NCBI RefSeq assembly: GCF_000147875.1
Contig: NC_014507.1
Coordinates: forward strand, 1,054,001-1,118,000
Direction: 5' to 3'
Length of the DNA: 64,000 bases
DNA from: Methanolacinia petrolearia DSM 11571
Lineage (GTDB): Archaea > Halobacteriota > Methanomicrobia > Methanomicrobiales > Methanomicrobiaceae
A program made the translations under genes and the position numbers. Positions 45,613 through 54,749 of this stretch are shown one piece after another (position 1 is the first letter of the stretch; every line of letters begins with the position of its first letter). The notes beneath the pieces were generated by a model, which searched no databases, had not been told where the DNA came from, and saw only the letters and a program-made list of their open reading frames with translations.

Positions 45613-45664
45613 TTTTTTGATCGGGCAGGTTTGTTTGAAAGTTTAAGCGGCTAAATATTTGTAA

Positions 45665-46228
45665 TCATTTGACTTTCATATCAACAAATAGATTCTCACT
45701 CTCATCAAATGACTGATGAATTGTATAATATTGAACCCGCCCACCTCTGATGCAATCTCTAACGGCACGTTCTCTTTTACTTAAATTAGCTGTTTTCCCC
45801 GTTTTTATCTCGATAAATGCCACCTCCTGTATCTCGTCTTCATCTGATAATCCATCAAAGACAATAAGATCAACCGGAGTCCCCAAAAATCGTGCATCCT
45901 TAGGATTATAGGGAAAATCTGGAAAGAATGGGATCAGACACTCGGTAACTTTTCCTCGGGTAACAGATTGGCTACGCTTTATTGCATCGGTACGGATATT
46001 TTGCTCTTCGGCTAATCTCCAGTTTTCAAATTGGATTCGTGCTTTTTCACTGGAAAGTCTTTCAAGTTCTGTTGTTTTCCATCTGTCAATATCTTCACTT
46101 TTTTTCTGACTCCACGAATCAAAAATCACCCTTGCTTGTTGCTCAATTTGACCCTTTATTTTTGAATAATTGTAAAATAAAACTAAAATAACAATGAATA
46201 ATAAAAATATGAGAGCCCATTCAATCAT
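45665..46228 (-). CDS. Membrane-anchored Holliday-junction-resolvase-like nuclease
   Basis: 187 residues: an N-terminal transmembrane helix (about 3-20), a coiled-coil segment (about 25-85), and a C-terminal PD-(D/E)xK-type domain of the Endonuc_Holl (PF10107-like) family, with GKVTECLIPFFPDFPYNP, GTPVDLIVFDG and FIEIKTGKTANLSKRE. The D...ExK catalytic set is present. The gene is AT-rich and stands next to two tRNA-Leu copies, a typical place for inserted DNA. Its cellular role is unknown. Confidence 0.78.
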   Translation of the reverse strand: MIEWALIFLLFIVILVLFYNYSKIKGQIEQQARVIFDSWSQKKSEDIDRWKTTELERLSSEKARIQFENWRLAEEQNIRTDAIKRSQSVTRGKVTECLIPFFPDFPYNPKDARFLGTPVDLIVFDGLSDEDEIQEVAFIEIKTGKTANLSKRERAVRDCIRGGRVQYYTIHQSFDESENLFVDMKVK

Positions 46229-46638
46229 AATATCTTAAAACTCTGTCTCATTTCGCTATATACAGTTTTCCAATCTGCATTAATGTCGCAAATCTAAAAT
46301 ATTGCTCCTAAAAAACGCCCGACAGCCTCCCCTGAATAACCGCCCAAACAGCCGTGCGAATCCGCTCCTCAAATCTTTTCGTCGCTCCCCTGCACGGCAC
46401 TGTAAACCTCCTCTTGCAAACGCGGGTCTCCGTCAAAAGAGTACGCCGGTCGCGGTTGATTACCGGCTGAAGTAGATCGAAATGACTACAAAACAGATCA
46501 GAAAAGGGGCGGCCGAATTCCTCACCAAGGGCGGGGAGGAATGAATTCTCTTTTTTTATATAACAGTGATTCCCTGAAATATGATGAGGTTGCACCCTGC
46601 GACAAAGAGGGCAACTATCTTTAACTTTTGAAAACTTC
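46229..46638. other. 410-bp intergenic region with hairpin/T-run repeat
   Basis: No convincing gene: a 95-codon frame on the minus strand has no ribosome binding site or family. The region contains ATTCCTC/GAGGAAT hairpin followed by GGGAGGAATGAATTCTC and a T-run (46535-46558), nearly identical to a block at 56846-56868. It separates the resolvase-like gene from the MATE gene. Confidence 0.5.
46535..46558. repeat. Hairpin/T-run dispersed repeat, copy A
   Basis: GGGAGGAATGAATTCTC followed by seven T residues; it differs from 56846-56868 at one or two positions. The GAATTCTC-plus-T-run end looks like a terminator. Confidence 0.5.
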
Positions 46639-48027
46639 TCATATCTGCACAGCCGGTGAAGCGTTTATATTTTTACAAAAATTATGAGTCCATTTATATG
46701 CCCAAATGAATCCGATTAAATTACCTGCGATCTCCCCGACAACGATTCCGTACCAGACTCCTGTTACACCCATGTCAAGGTATAATCCGAAGAACCAGGC
46801 AAACAGAATTGTCGTAATAACACTCCGGAAGAGTGTTACACAAAGTGACTGAATACCCTTTCCGATTCCCTGGAAGAAGGATGCCGCAAATATTCCAAAT
46901 CCCAGAAAAGGAAGCGTAATGCTGATGATTTTAAGGAATTCCGATATGCCGGCGGCTAAATCCGCCGAAGACTCGGTATATGAAAATACCATCGCAATAT
47001 AGGGAGCAAAGATATACATCAGCAGTCCGAGGCAGATCCCTACCAATAAACCGAATCTTGCAGAGAATAGAAGGTTCCCGCGTAATTTCTTGAAATTGCG
47101 TGCACCATATGCTGCTCCTTCAATTGACATTACAGCAGTTCCTATTCCAATAAGGGGGGACATTGCAACGAACAGGACTCTGAAACCTGCAGTATACACT
47201 GCCACTGCATTGGCAGTTGCAACAATTACGAGAATCAAATCGATTACAAACATTGTTATCGACATGGATACCTGCTCGATTGATGCAGGAACTCCGACCT
47301 TTAAAATATCTGAAAGAACTTCTTTTTTAAATGAGAAGAATTTCAGATTATACCTGACATATGTATCCTTTTTGATCATAGTCCAGTAATATAGGATTAC
47401 AGACGAAAGAGCAACGGATATTACCGTTGCCCAGGCAGCACCGGTAATCCCCCATCCGAGGATATAGATGAGTACAGGATCAAGAAATATATTCAGGATT
47501 CCTCCGGCAATTAATGCGTACATCGAACGCTTTGCGTCCCCTTCGCTCCTGAGAACTGCTGCTATGACATTTGAATAAATTGTGAAAATACCAAGACCAC
47601 AGACAATAACAGCATAATCAGAGGCAAGCGCCGCTGCCTCCCCGGCACCGATAAGATCGAACAAAGAATCCGAAAAGAGGAAAAAAACGATTGCGGAAAT
47701 GATACTTACTATAATCGTAAGAATTAGCGCATGATTGCCTGCATTATTTGCGTCGGAATGATTATTTTCGCCGATATGCCTTGCTATTGCGGAACCAGCT
47801 CCCATTCCAAGGCCATTCCCAATTCCGTAGATCACCATGTAAAAAGGAGCCACAAAGCCCGTTGCGGCGAGTGCAAGGTTTCCGAGCCCTGAAACCCATA
47901 TGGCATCGACGACATTGTAGAGACTCATTATCAGCATTGCGATCATCATCGGAACGGATAGGCTGATAAGAGCCTTCTTTGAATCTCCCAAGAGTATATT
48001 TGTGCAGTAAGATCCTGTTTCGCTCAT
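46639..48027 (-). CDS. MATE-family efflux transporter
   Basis: 462-residue MATE exporter with twelve predicted helices; two halves with internal similarity start with KKALISLSVPMMIAML and KVGVPASIEQVSMS. GLGNLALAATGFVAPF is a family motif. It exports drugs or metabolites using Na+ or H+. It diverges from the TrmB regulator gene, and its upstream DNA carries the 19-bp inverted repeat at 48068-48086. Confidence 0.92.
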   Translation of the reverse strand: MSETGSYCTNILLGDSKKALISLSVPMMIAMLIMSLYNVVDAIWVSGLGNLALAATGFVAPFYMVIYGIGNGLGMGAGSAIARHIGENNHSDANNAGNHALILTIIVSIISAIVFFLFSDSLFDLIGAGEAAALASDYAVIVCGLGIFTIYSNVIAAVLRSEGDAKRSMYALIAGGILNIFLDPVLIYILGWGITGAAWATVISVALSSVILYYWTMIKKDTYVRYNLKFFSFKKEVLSDILKVGVPASIEQVSMSITMFVIDLILVIVATANAVAVYTAGFRVLFVAMSPLIGIGTAVMSIEGAAYGARNFKKLRGNLLFSARFGLLVGICLGLLMYIFAPYIAMVFSYTESSADLAAGISEFLKIISITLPFLGFGIFAASFFQGIGKGIQSLCVTLFRSVITTILFAWFFGLYLDMGVTGVWYGIVVGEIAGNLIGFIWAYKWTHNFCKNINASPAVQI

Positions 48028-48067
48028 ATCCGGATGTACATTTTAAAAAAATGCAAATTATCATTAA

Positions 48068-48086
48068 TGAAACTGCGAAAGTTTCA
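48068..48086. promoter_or_regulatory. Putative TrmB operator 1
   Basis: TGAAACTGCGAAAGTTTCA, a perfect 7-bp inverted repeat with a five-base spacer, lies about 40 bases upstream of the MATE start and also in the divergent trmB upstream region. The same 19-base design recurs at 49062-49080. Confidence 0.6.
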
Positions 48087-48255
48087 CGATTTGTATCTGA
48101 AGTGGCCGAATGAAAAGGACAAATCTCTGAAATAATTGATATCAAAACAATTTATTATGTAAGCAGAGATGTTCCGGCCAAACTCGTTTATGAAATGATT
48201 TTAATGAAATTAAAGAGAATCTCGTAATAAAAGAATAATAAACCCGGTGTTCTAA

Positions 48256-49035
48256 ATGAATGAAAAATTGATTGGCAGTCTTTTGAAACTTGGATTTACG
48301 GAATATGAAGCCCGGGCGTACCTGGTAATTATTCAGCTGAACCTCTCTTCTGCAAATGAAATTATCGAGCTCTCAGGTCTGCCCCGCGGGAAGATATATT
48401 CTACATTAAATCAGCTTGCCGGAAAAGGTTACATAGGAGTAAACGAAGGCAATCCCGCTTTATATTATCCGGTAAATCCTGTGGAAACAATAGCATTATT
48501 AAAAAAACAGGTGCTGGCAGATTTTTCCGAGCTTGAAGAAGATATAATTGCCATGAGCAGAAGAAACAACCTCAAACCGTCTCTTTTCTGGGACATCCCA
48601 AATCCGGCAAATATAGAGAATAAACTCAGGAATTTTCTAAAAGGCGCTAAAAACGACATATTCATCCTCCTGGACGATCCTGAAATGTATCCATTAATTG
48701 AGAGTGAACTTTTTAAAATAAGGAAAAAAATCAAAATTTCAATTCTGGTCCCGGAAGACCTGAAAGCCCTGGAAAATAAGTTTAAGTTCCATATAATGAA
48801 TGAAAAATTAATCAATTTTTTTGACGAAATGGATGGCCTCATCGGTGACGATCTCCCTAAAAACTTTCCAAAAAAAGGTCCGAGTGTTTTGATAATAATT
48901 GACAGCAGAAAGTCATTGGTTGCAATTCACGAATCATCAGGCTACCTGGTAGGAATATCCTATGATATAATCTTTACATACAATCAGAAAAAAATTATAG
49001 AATTGCTTGCACCGGAAGTTTTTGGAAAAAAGTAA
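48256..49035 (+). CDS. TrmB-family transcriptional regulator
   Basis: 259-residue TrmB-type regulator. The N-terminal winged helix (LIGSLLKLGFTEYEARAYL, then LPRGKIYSTLNQLAGKGYIG) binds DNA; a coiled linker (about 75-100) and a C-terminal phospholipase-D-like sensor domain follow. TrmB proteins usually sense sugars, but many regulate other transport genes. It sits between the divergent MATE gene and the downstream RND exporter gene, both of which have the shared 19-bp inverted repeat upstream, so it is the best candidate for the controlling factor. Confidence 0.88.
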   Translation: MNEKLIGSLLKLGFTEYEARAYLVIIQLNLSSANEIIELSGLPRGKIYSTLNQLAGKGYIGVNEGNPALYYPVNPVETIALLKKQVLADFSELEEDIIAMSRRNNLKPSLFWDIPNPANIENKLRNFLKGAKNDIFILLDDPEMYPLIESELFKIRKKIKISILVPEDLKALENKFKFHIMNEKLINFFDEMDGLIGDDLPKNFPKKGPSVLIIIDSRKSLVAIHESSGYLVGISYDIIFTYNQKKIIELLAPEVFGKK

Positions 49036-49061
49036 AAATTCTATATTACTCGCTTAATTTG

Positions 49062-49080
49062 TGAAACTATCCCGGTTTCA
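49062..49080. promoter_or_regulatory. Putative TrmB operator 2
   Basis: TGAAACTATCCCGGTTTCA matches operator 1 in both half-sites with one change, which makes a single G-T pair in the inverted repeat, and the same five-base spacer. It lies just upstream of TCTTAAACAC and AATAAATTATAG, possible TATA boxes for the next two genes. Confidence 0.6.
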
Positions 49081-49166
49081 TACTCTTAAACACTCTTTTC
49101 ATTCAATAAATTATAGTTAGGATTTCAGATTCCGTTTGACTGGTATCTGGAAGAAGGAGGTTTAGC

Positions 49167-49571
49167 ATGAGCCCTGAATCATATATTTCCGAAAAAGTTT
49201 CTATAAATAATATATCCTGTGAAACCTGTTTGTTATGGGAAGAAGCCGGTTTCATCCCACCCAAGAAGGATCTCTATCTTATTGAATTTCTCCATCTTTC
49301 ATTTTTGAATGGTGGTGATATTGCCGAGACAGATCTGCAAAACAGGTTGTCAGAAAATATCACAAAATCTGCCTTGCAATCCGGCGATTCGGTTTATATT
49401 TCAGATCCTGAAAAAATGTATCTGTTCGCTGCCGATATGAAGATTGAAACTGGAAATAAAGATGATAAATCTATTGCAGCAATGATTACCGAAGAGATAA
49501 TTGCTGAATATATGTCAATTTTCAATTTTCATGATCTTTTGAAAGATGAAAGGAAACCCGAATTTCACTGA
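49167..49571 (+). CDS. Hypothetical protein upstream of RND exporter
   Basis: 134-residue soluble acidic protein without recognised domains. The N-terminal part has two cysteines in SCETCLLWEE. The strong GGAGGTTTAGC ribosome binding site indicates a real gene. It lies 43 bases before the RND exporter in the same presumed transcript and may be an accessory or sensor protein. Confidence 0.65.
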   Translation: MSPESYISEKVSINNISCETCLLWEEAGFIPPKKDLYLIEFLHLSFLNGGDIAETDLQNRLSENITKSALQSGDSVYISDPEKMYLFAADMKIETGNKDDKSIAAMITEEIIAEYMSIFNFHDLLKDERKPEFH

Positions 49572-49614
49572 ACTGGCTGGAATATATGATAAATTAAGAT
49601 AGGAGTGATATATT

Positions 49615-51936
49615 TTGAAAAATCCCTTTGAATTTTTGGCAGAAATGATATATAAGAGACCGTTTCTTGCAGCCGGATTAATTATAGTAATGCTGATTGC
49701 TGCGATATCCGGCCTTACAATGGTTTCAATGAAGACCGGAACCGAGACTTATCTAAATCTTGATGAGCCGGTGGGTTCCCTTGTCGATCATTATTCGGAT
49801 GAGTTCGGATCGTCATCCATTATCCTTATCATTGAGGGTGAAGATCTGTCTTCACCGGGTGTTCTGGAATATCTTGATTCGCTCGAGGAGGATTTCAGGG
49901 ACGAAAGGTATGTAGACGGGGTGAGCAGTCTTGCATCTTTCCTGAAATCTGCAAATGATGGAGTTTTGCCTCAAAGTACTGCCGAAATAAATAATATTCT
50001 GGATAATTCCGGTGATGCCCTTGATTCGGTTTTGCCTTCCCCTATTCTTTCCCTGATGTATATAACTCTAGAATCAGGATTGTCGGATGACTCTCAGACA
50101 GGAACTGTCAATATGGCGGAATCTGTTCTCGAATGTTCGGAACCACCTGCGGGAGTGACTATTACCATATCGGGTAGTCCGGCGTTCTCCGTCGAGATGC
50201 AGGAGGATATGGGAAGCAGCACTATGTCTTTAATAGTTCTTGCACTTCTCCTTATGATAATTGCAATGGTGTTCCTTTTCGGCCATGTGCGTTACAGGAT
50301 GCTTCCCGTTTTTACTGTGTTTTGCGGGATAATTCTGACTTTTGGTGTGATGGGATTTGCCGGGATAAAGATCAGTACCGTTGTTGTGGCAGCCTTCCCT
50401 GTTCTTATCGGTATTGGAATTGATTATGGAATACAATTACATTCGAGACTGGATGAAGAGATCCGAAAAACATCCTCTTTAAAAGATGCGGTATTTATTA
50501 CGGTTGCAAATTCCGGTCCTGCAGTTCTTCTTGCAATGATTGCAACGTCTCTTGGATTTGTTGCCCTTAAGCTCCTTGCACCTGCTCCTATGGTGGGAGA
50601 TTTTGGGACTATATGCATTGTAGGAGTTATCTGTTGTTATATCACGGCACTTCTGATAATTCCCACATTTGCAGTGATTTTTAAGTATAAACCGAAAAAA
50701 GGAGAACTGAACGCTCTTGATTCTGCGGAATCCTGCCAGTTGGAATGGAAGGGATGCGATGATAAACCAAATGTGAAAAAGGGCAGCAAGGGATCTTTTA
50801 TGGAGAAATATGATATTCTCCTGGGAAATCTTGCAGCAAAGATTGCAAGGCATCCGGTTGCGGTAATATTGGTTCTATTGATGGTCGGTATAGTGGGCAT
50901 ACAGCTTGATGACAGGATAATTGTTGACTGCGATGAAGACGCAATGGTCTCGCAGACAATGCCGGCAAAGATCTCTATGAACAAAATTGAGAGCACTATC
51001 GGATCAACGAGCTCGATTACGGCATATATTAAGGGGGATTCAATAAAAGACGTGGATACACTGCAATGGATTGATGATTTTTCAAATTATGTCCTTAACA
51101 AACAGGATGAGATTATCGGCGTATCAAGTATCGTCTCTGTTATAAAAGAATATAATAACGGTGTTCTTCCAGGCAATCAGCAGGAAATCGATGCTATATG
51201 GGATGAGATACCTTCCGATACAATTAATCAATACGTATCCGGAAATACCGAGACAGTGATTGATTTCTCTATGAATGATCTTTCCATGCCGAAGACCCAG
51301 TCCTTGATAAATAATCTGAACGACGATCTTGACTGGTATGGCTCTCATCCCGGGATAACTGTTACGTTTACGGGCCAGATGGTTATGTTCAGCTGGATGA
51401 TGGAGCAGATCTCCGATTCAAAGAATCTGATGACATATGCCGGATTTTTGTTTATATTAATCTACCTTCTTCTGGTTTACCGGAGGTTTTCGGCAATATC
51501 CCCTCTTGTCCCGATTGTGATTATCGTTGGCTGGAATAGTCTAATTATGTACTGCCTTGGATTGACCTATTCGCTTCTTACTGCATGTCTTGGGGCAATG
51601 ACAATCGGTGTTGCATGCGAATATACGATTCTTATCATGGAGAGATATCAGGAAGAAAAGGCAAAAGGAGGAGATATGATAACGTCTATACAGACAGCGG
51701 TCCAGAAGATAGGAACGGCCATAACGGTCTCCGGCCTCACGACCGTTTTGGGTTTTTCAGCTCTTATACTTGCTTCATCACCGATGATCCAGAATTTTGG
51801 GATTACTACGGTAATGACTGTAGCTTTCTCTCTTGTTGGTGCGATAGTCGTTATGCCTGCCGTAATAGCGTTGTTCGAGCAGTTCAGGACTTATGTAGAT
51901 AAAAGAAAGGCCGGCGAGGCAGGTGTGAGGTTATAA
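49615..51936 (+). CDS. RND/MMPL-family exporter
   Basis: 773-residue RND-superfamily protein with twelve helices in the 1+5+1+5 pattern and two large external loops (about 35-195 and 440-600). Typical motifs are GIGIDYGIQLHSR in the first and GVACEYTILIMERYQEE in the second membrane bundle, each with the conserved acidic residue for proton coupling. It resembles archaeal MMPL exporters that may move lipids or hydrophobic compounds. The start is TTG, nine bases after AGGAG. Co-transcribed with the preceding hypothetical gene. Confidence 0.88.
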   Translation: MKNPFEFLAEMIYKRPFLAAGLIIVMLIAAISGLTMVSMKTGTETYLNLDEPVGSLVDHYSDEFGSSSIILIIEGEDLSSPGVLEYLDSLEEDFRDERYVDGVSSLASFLKSANDGVLPQSTAEINNILDNSGDALDSVLPSPILSLMYITLESGLSDDSQTGTVNMAESVLECSEPPAGVTITISGSPAFSVEMQEDMGSSTMSLIVLALLLMIIAMVFLFGHVRYRMLPVFTVFCGIILTFGVMGFAGIKISTVVVAAFPVLIGIGIDYGIQLHSRLDEEIRKTSSLKDAVFITVANSGPAVLLAMIATSLGFVALKLLAPAPMVGDFGTICIVGVICCYITALLIIPTFAVIFKYKPKKGELNALDSAESCQLEWKGCDDKPNVKKGSKGSFMEKYDILLGNLAAKIARHPVAVILVLLMVGIVGIQLDDRIIVDCDEDAMVSQTMPAKISMNKIESTIGSTSSITAYIKGDSIKDVDTLQWIDDFSNYVLNKQDEIIGVSSIVSVIKEYNNGVLPGNQQEIDAIWDEIPSDTINQYVSGNTETVIDFSMNDLSMPKTQSLINNLNDDLDWYGSHPGITVTFTGQMVMFSWMMEQISDSKNLMTYAGFLFILIYLLLVYRRFSAISPLVPIVIIVGWNSLIMYCLGLTYSLLTACLGAMTIGVACEYTILIMERYQEEKAKGGDMITSIQTAVQKIGTAITVSGLTTVLGFSALILASSPMIQNFGITTVMTVAFSLVGAIVVMPAVIALFEQFRTYVDKRKAGEAGVRL

Positions 51937-52059
51937 ATTTCCGTTAAATGTTTTGGAGGGGTTTCCATGTAAATTATGAGGAAGGCTTCATATGTAACCG
52001 GAAAGAATGTCCATACAATCTCTTTTTATTAGATAGGAATGACTTCTTTTTTTGTGTAC

Positions 52060-52083
52060 CGGCCGGGATTGCTCCGCTGGGGG
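52060..52083. repeat. Dispersed GC-rich repeat, copy A
   Basis: CGGCCGGGATT followed by GCTCCGCTGGGG; the same 23 bases with two changes occur at 56876-56898. It lies in the 258-base gap between the RND gene and the acetyltransferase, where no gene was found. Confidence 0.5.
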
Positions 52084-52194
52084 GATGGCTTTTGTACTTA
52101 TAGGTATAATGTGAACAAGAACATGCCATGTGAAGTTCCCATACGGTCGATTTTAGGCGTTATTTTCCTGCAAAATCTTTATAAATCCAATATT

Positions 52195-52830
52195 TCAGGA
52201 TTGTTTGTCAGTTGACTTTGCCATGTAAATCCATTTGTCCAGTCCGAAGAAAAGGTATGTTAAAAGGCTCCGAATCTCTTTTTTTTGGATAAAACCCGAT
52301 CTCAGGTACAGGTTTATCGCCGGATTTGAAGAAGCCGCACAGAGAGTAAGCCAGGAAAAACCTTTACCTGCCGCATAATTCATGGCATATTCCAGAAGTG
52401 CAGAACCTATTCCAAGACCACGGAAATCTGTATTGACTGCAATATATTCGATATAGCATTCCCCTGCTTTTGCACTCTCTTCAAGCAACAATGCTCCGGC
52501 TGCAAATTTAAGTGCCCGTACAAGTCCATATCTTCTGAACACCGGCATCAGCCTGAAATCACTATCTTCTCTCATTTGTCCGGGAAATTTCAGGAGGATT
52601 ACTCCCGCAATATTTCCTTCTGTTTCAGCGACAAAATACCCGTCGACAGGATTTCTGCAGAAAAAACCGGTCTCTAACATCAGCTCTGCCGCTTCTGAAC
52701 AGTCAGTGTCAAGAAGTGAACCTATTTTTCCGGAAAACGCTTCGGTCAGCACTCCGTTTACCTGATCGAAATCTTCTCTCCTGAAAGGGCGGATTTTAAT
52801 GTCGGCGTTTTTCATCATTCTGCAATCCAT
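52195..52830 (-). CDS. GNAT-family N-acetyltransferase
   Basis: 211-residue GNAT protein with the acetyl-CoA binding motif VNTDFRGLGIGSALLEYAM near residue 140 and a preceding strand CYIEYIAV. Substrate is unknown. It is the last gene of the four-gene cluster downstream of the TetR operators, 22 bases after the ABC ATPase. Alternative starts at 52818 and 52815 exist; none has a clear ribosome binding site. Confidence 0.82.
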   Translation of the reverse strand: MDCRMMKNADIKIRPFRREDFDQVNGVLTEAFSGKIGSLLDTDCSEAAELMLETGFFCRNPVDGYFVAETEGNIAGVILLKFPGQMREDSDFRLMPVFRRYGLVRALKFAAGALLLEESAKAGECYIEYIAVNTDFRGLGIGSALLEYAMNYAAGKGFSWLTLCAASSNPAINLYLRSGFIQKKEIRSLLTYLFFGLDKWIYMAKSTDKQS

Positions 52831-52852
52831 ATTTGCTGCTTTATTGACGGCA

Positions 52853-53530
52853 TCACATCTCTATTATAGAATCAACGACACCGTCCTTCAGGTATATTAC
52901 TTTGTCAAAATATTCCCTGTGCCAGTCCTCATGAGAGACCATAACAATTGTCTGGTTCATCTCGGTGTTGATCTTCTTACAAAGGTCAAGAACCATCCTT
53001 GAGTTTACACTATCCAGATTAGCACAGGGTTCGTCGGCAAAAAGAATGTCTGGTCTGCTGACCATTGCTCTGGCGATCGCAACCCTCTGCTGCTGGCCTC
53101 CCGAAAGCTCCCTCTGGAGGTGACCTGTCCTTTCGGAAAGACCGATGATATTCAAAATATTCATCCCTTTGGTTGTATAATCCAAAATATCCTCACCTCT
53201 GACCATAGAGCACAGGCAAACATTTTCAAGTACCGTAAGTTCGGGTATTAGTGCGTAATCCTGGAATACGTACCCTAGTTTATTCAGCCTGAACATCGTT
53301 CTCTGTTCATCGGACAGGGAATTGACATCCTTGTCATCAATAAAGATCCCACCGGAAGTCGGTCGGTCAAGGAGGCCGATCATATGTAAAAGGGTGGATT
53401 TTCCCGAGCCGGAAGGTCCCATCAAACCGACAAACTCGCCTTTTTCTATCTGTATACTTACCCCGTTTAATGCACGAACTTCGACGTCGCCCATTGTATA
53501 GTATTTTTTGAGACCATCTGTAGTTATCAT
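52853..53530 (-). CDS. ABC transporter ATP-binding protein, LolD/MacB type
   Basis: 225-residue ATPase with Walker A GPSGSGKST, signature LSGGQQQR, Walker B DILFADEP and H-loop VSHED. It works with the FtsX-like permease encoded four bases upstream to form a mechanotransmission-type transporter. The ATG follows GAGG. Confidence 0.94.
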   Translation of the reverse strand: MITTDGLKKYYTMGDVEVRALNGVSIQIEKGEFVGLMGPSGSGKSTLLHMIGLLDRPTSGGIFIDDKDVNSLSDEQRTMFRLNKLGYVFQDYALIPELTVLENVCLCSMVRGEDILDYTTKGMNILNIIGLSERTGHLQRELSGGQQQRVAIARAMVSRPDILFADEPCANLDSVNSRMVLDLCKKINTEMNQTIVMVSHEDWHREYFDKVIYLKDGVVDSIIEM

Positions 53531-53534
53531 ATTT

Positions 53535-54749
53535 TCAGCCTCTCATCGCCTTTAAAATATCTTCACTTGCAATCCTCCACGCCGGAATATAACCTGCAAC
53601 AGCTGCTGAGACAAGCAGCACAATTCCATTCCCTATTATGTCTGTAAACCGTATATACGGGACGATGTCGCCCTCGGGAAATTTTATAGGGTAAACAGAA
53701 AAATAACCTGTTAAAAGTCCGAGAATTACTGTTCCGAGGATCGTTCCGAGGATGGAGAGGATCATCACCTGAAACAGATAATTATTGATAATGATACTTT
53801 TTTTCAGCCCTATGGCCTTCATTATCCCAATCTGCCTCCTGTTGTTGATCGTCTTTATCATGATTACAATGAAGATTACGACGATTGCAATTACAAGGCT
53901 TACAATCATTGTCATATCGTTGATAATCCCGTAGCTCTGAACAACCCTTCCATATGCTTTTCCGAGAAACTCTCTCCACGTCTTAACCTTTTCATGGACT
54001 CCTGACTGCAGGATGGCGGTCTTTACTTCTTTTTCACTAATTCCTTCCTTTGCTTTCACATAAACGGCCGATGCCTCATCGATATCTTCCCCATAAACTT
54101 CTTCGAGATCGGTCCAGGTAATAAAGGCCATTGTATCCACCTCCATAAGACCGGTTGAAAAGATACCTTTTATCCTGTATTCCTTGGTGACGCCGTTTGT
54201 AAATTCAATTGTAATTGAATCACCTGCCCGGACTCCTCCAAGAGACGGGATTAAATCCTCCGATTCGTCCCTGTTACCTGCAAGGAGTTTGCCGATTATT
54301 ATCTCTCCCCTGTCATTGTCACCCAGATACTGCCCCTCCACCATCTTGTCTTTAACTTTACTGACAAGAATTTCATCACGGGGCACTACCGCATTCACGC
54401 TGTTTAAGAGCCGTTTGCCTTTTTGTTTAAGAACAACAGATGCGACATACCTGGGAGATGCCCTTAGAACACCGGGCACCCTGTTCAGTTCTTCAACGAG
54501 ATCTCCGGTGTTCGTAATGAACATGTTCTCATCATTATCCCCTTTTGGTTCGATAATCACATTTGAAAAATAATAGTCTAGGGATTTGTCCTCGAAATCC
54601 TTTATCGTCCCGGTAATTATGGAGGGGAGAAGGATCATATTGGTAAATACCATTGCAATTATGATTACTGTCAGAATAGTGCTTCCGGCACTTCCTCTTT
54701 GAAGGGTTTTTATTGCAAGGAAGAGAGAAACCTTCAGATCATTGATCAT
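53535..54749 (-). CDS. ABC transporter permease, FtsX/MacB type
   Basis: 404-residue permease: one N-terminal helix (about 20-40), a large external MacB-type domain (about 45-260), and three C-terminal helices with RRQIGIMKAIGLKKS, the FtsX motif. The start at 54749 overlaps the upstream stop (TGATG); the longer frame is a shadow. It pairs with the ATPase downstream and probably with the secreted protein upstream. Confidence 0.92.
   Translation of the reverse strand: MINDLKVSLFLAIKTLQRGSAGSTILTVIIIAMVFTNMILLPSIITGTIKDFEDKSLDYYFSNVIIEPKGDNDENMFITNTGDLVEELNRVPGVLRASPRYVASVVLKQKGKRLLNSVNAVVPRDEILVSKVKDKMVEGQYLGDNDRGEIIIGKLLAGNRDESEDLIPSLGGVRAGDSITIEFTNGVTKEYRIKGIFSTGLMEVDTMAFITWTDLEEVYGEDIDEASAVYVKAKEGISEKEVKTAILQSGVHEKVKTWREFLGKAYGRVVQSYGIINDMTMIVSLVIAIVVIFIVIMIKTINNRRQIGIMKAIGLKKSIIINNYLFQVMILSILGTILGTVILGLLTGYFSVYPIKFPEGDIVPYIRFTDIIGNGIVLLVSAAVAGYIPAWRIASEDILKAMRG

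Noticed and set aside
46308-46595. 95-codon open frame on the minus strand
   Set aside because: No ribosome binding site, odd composition, and it covers a dispersed hairpin/T-run repeat, so it is probably not a gene.
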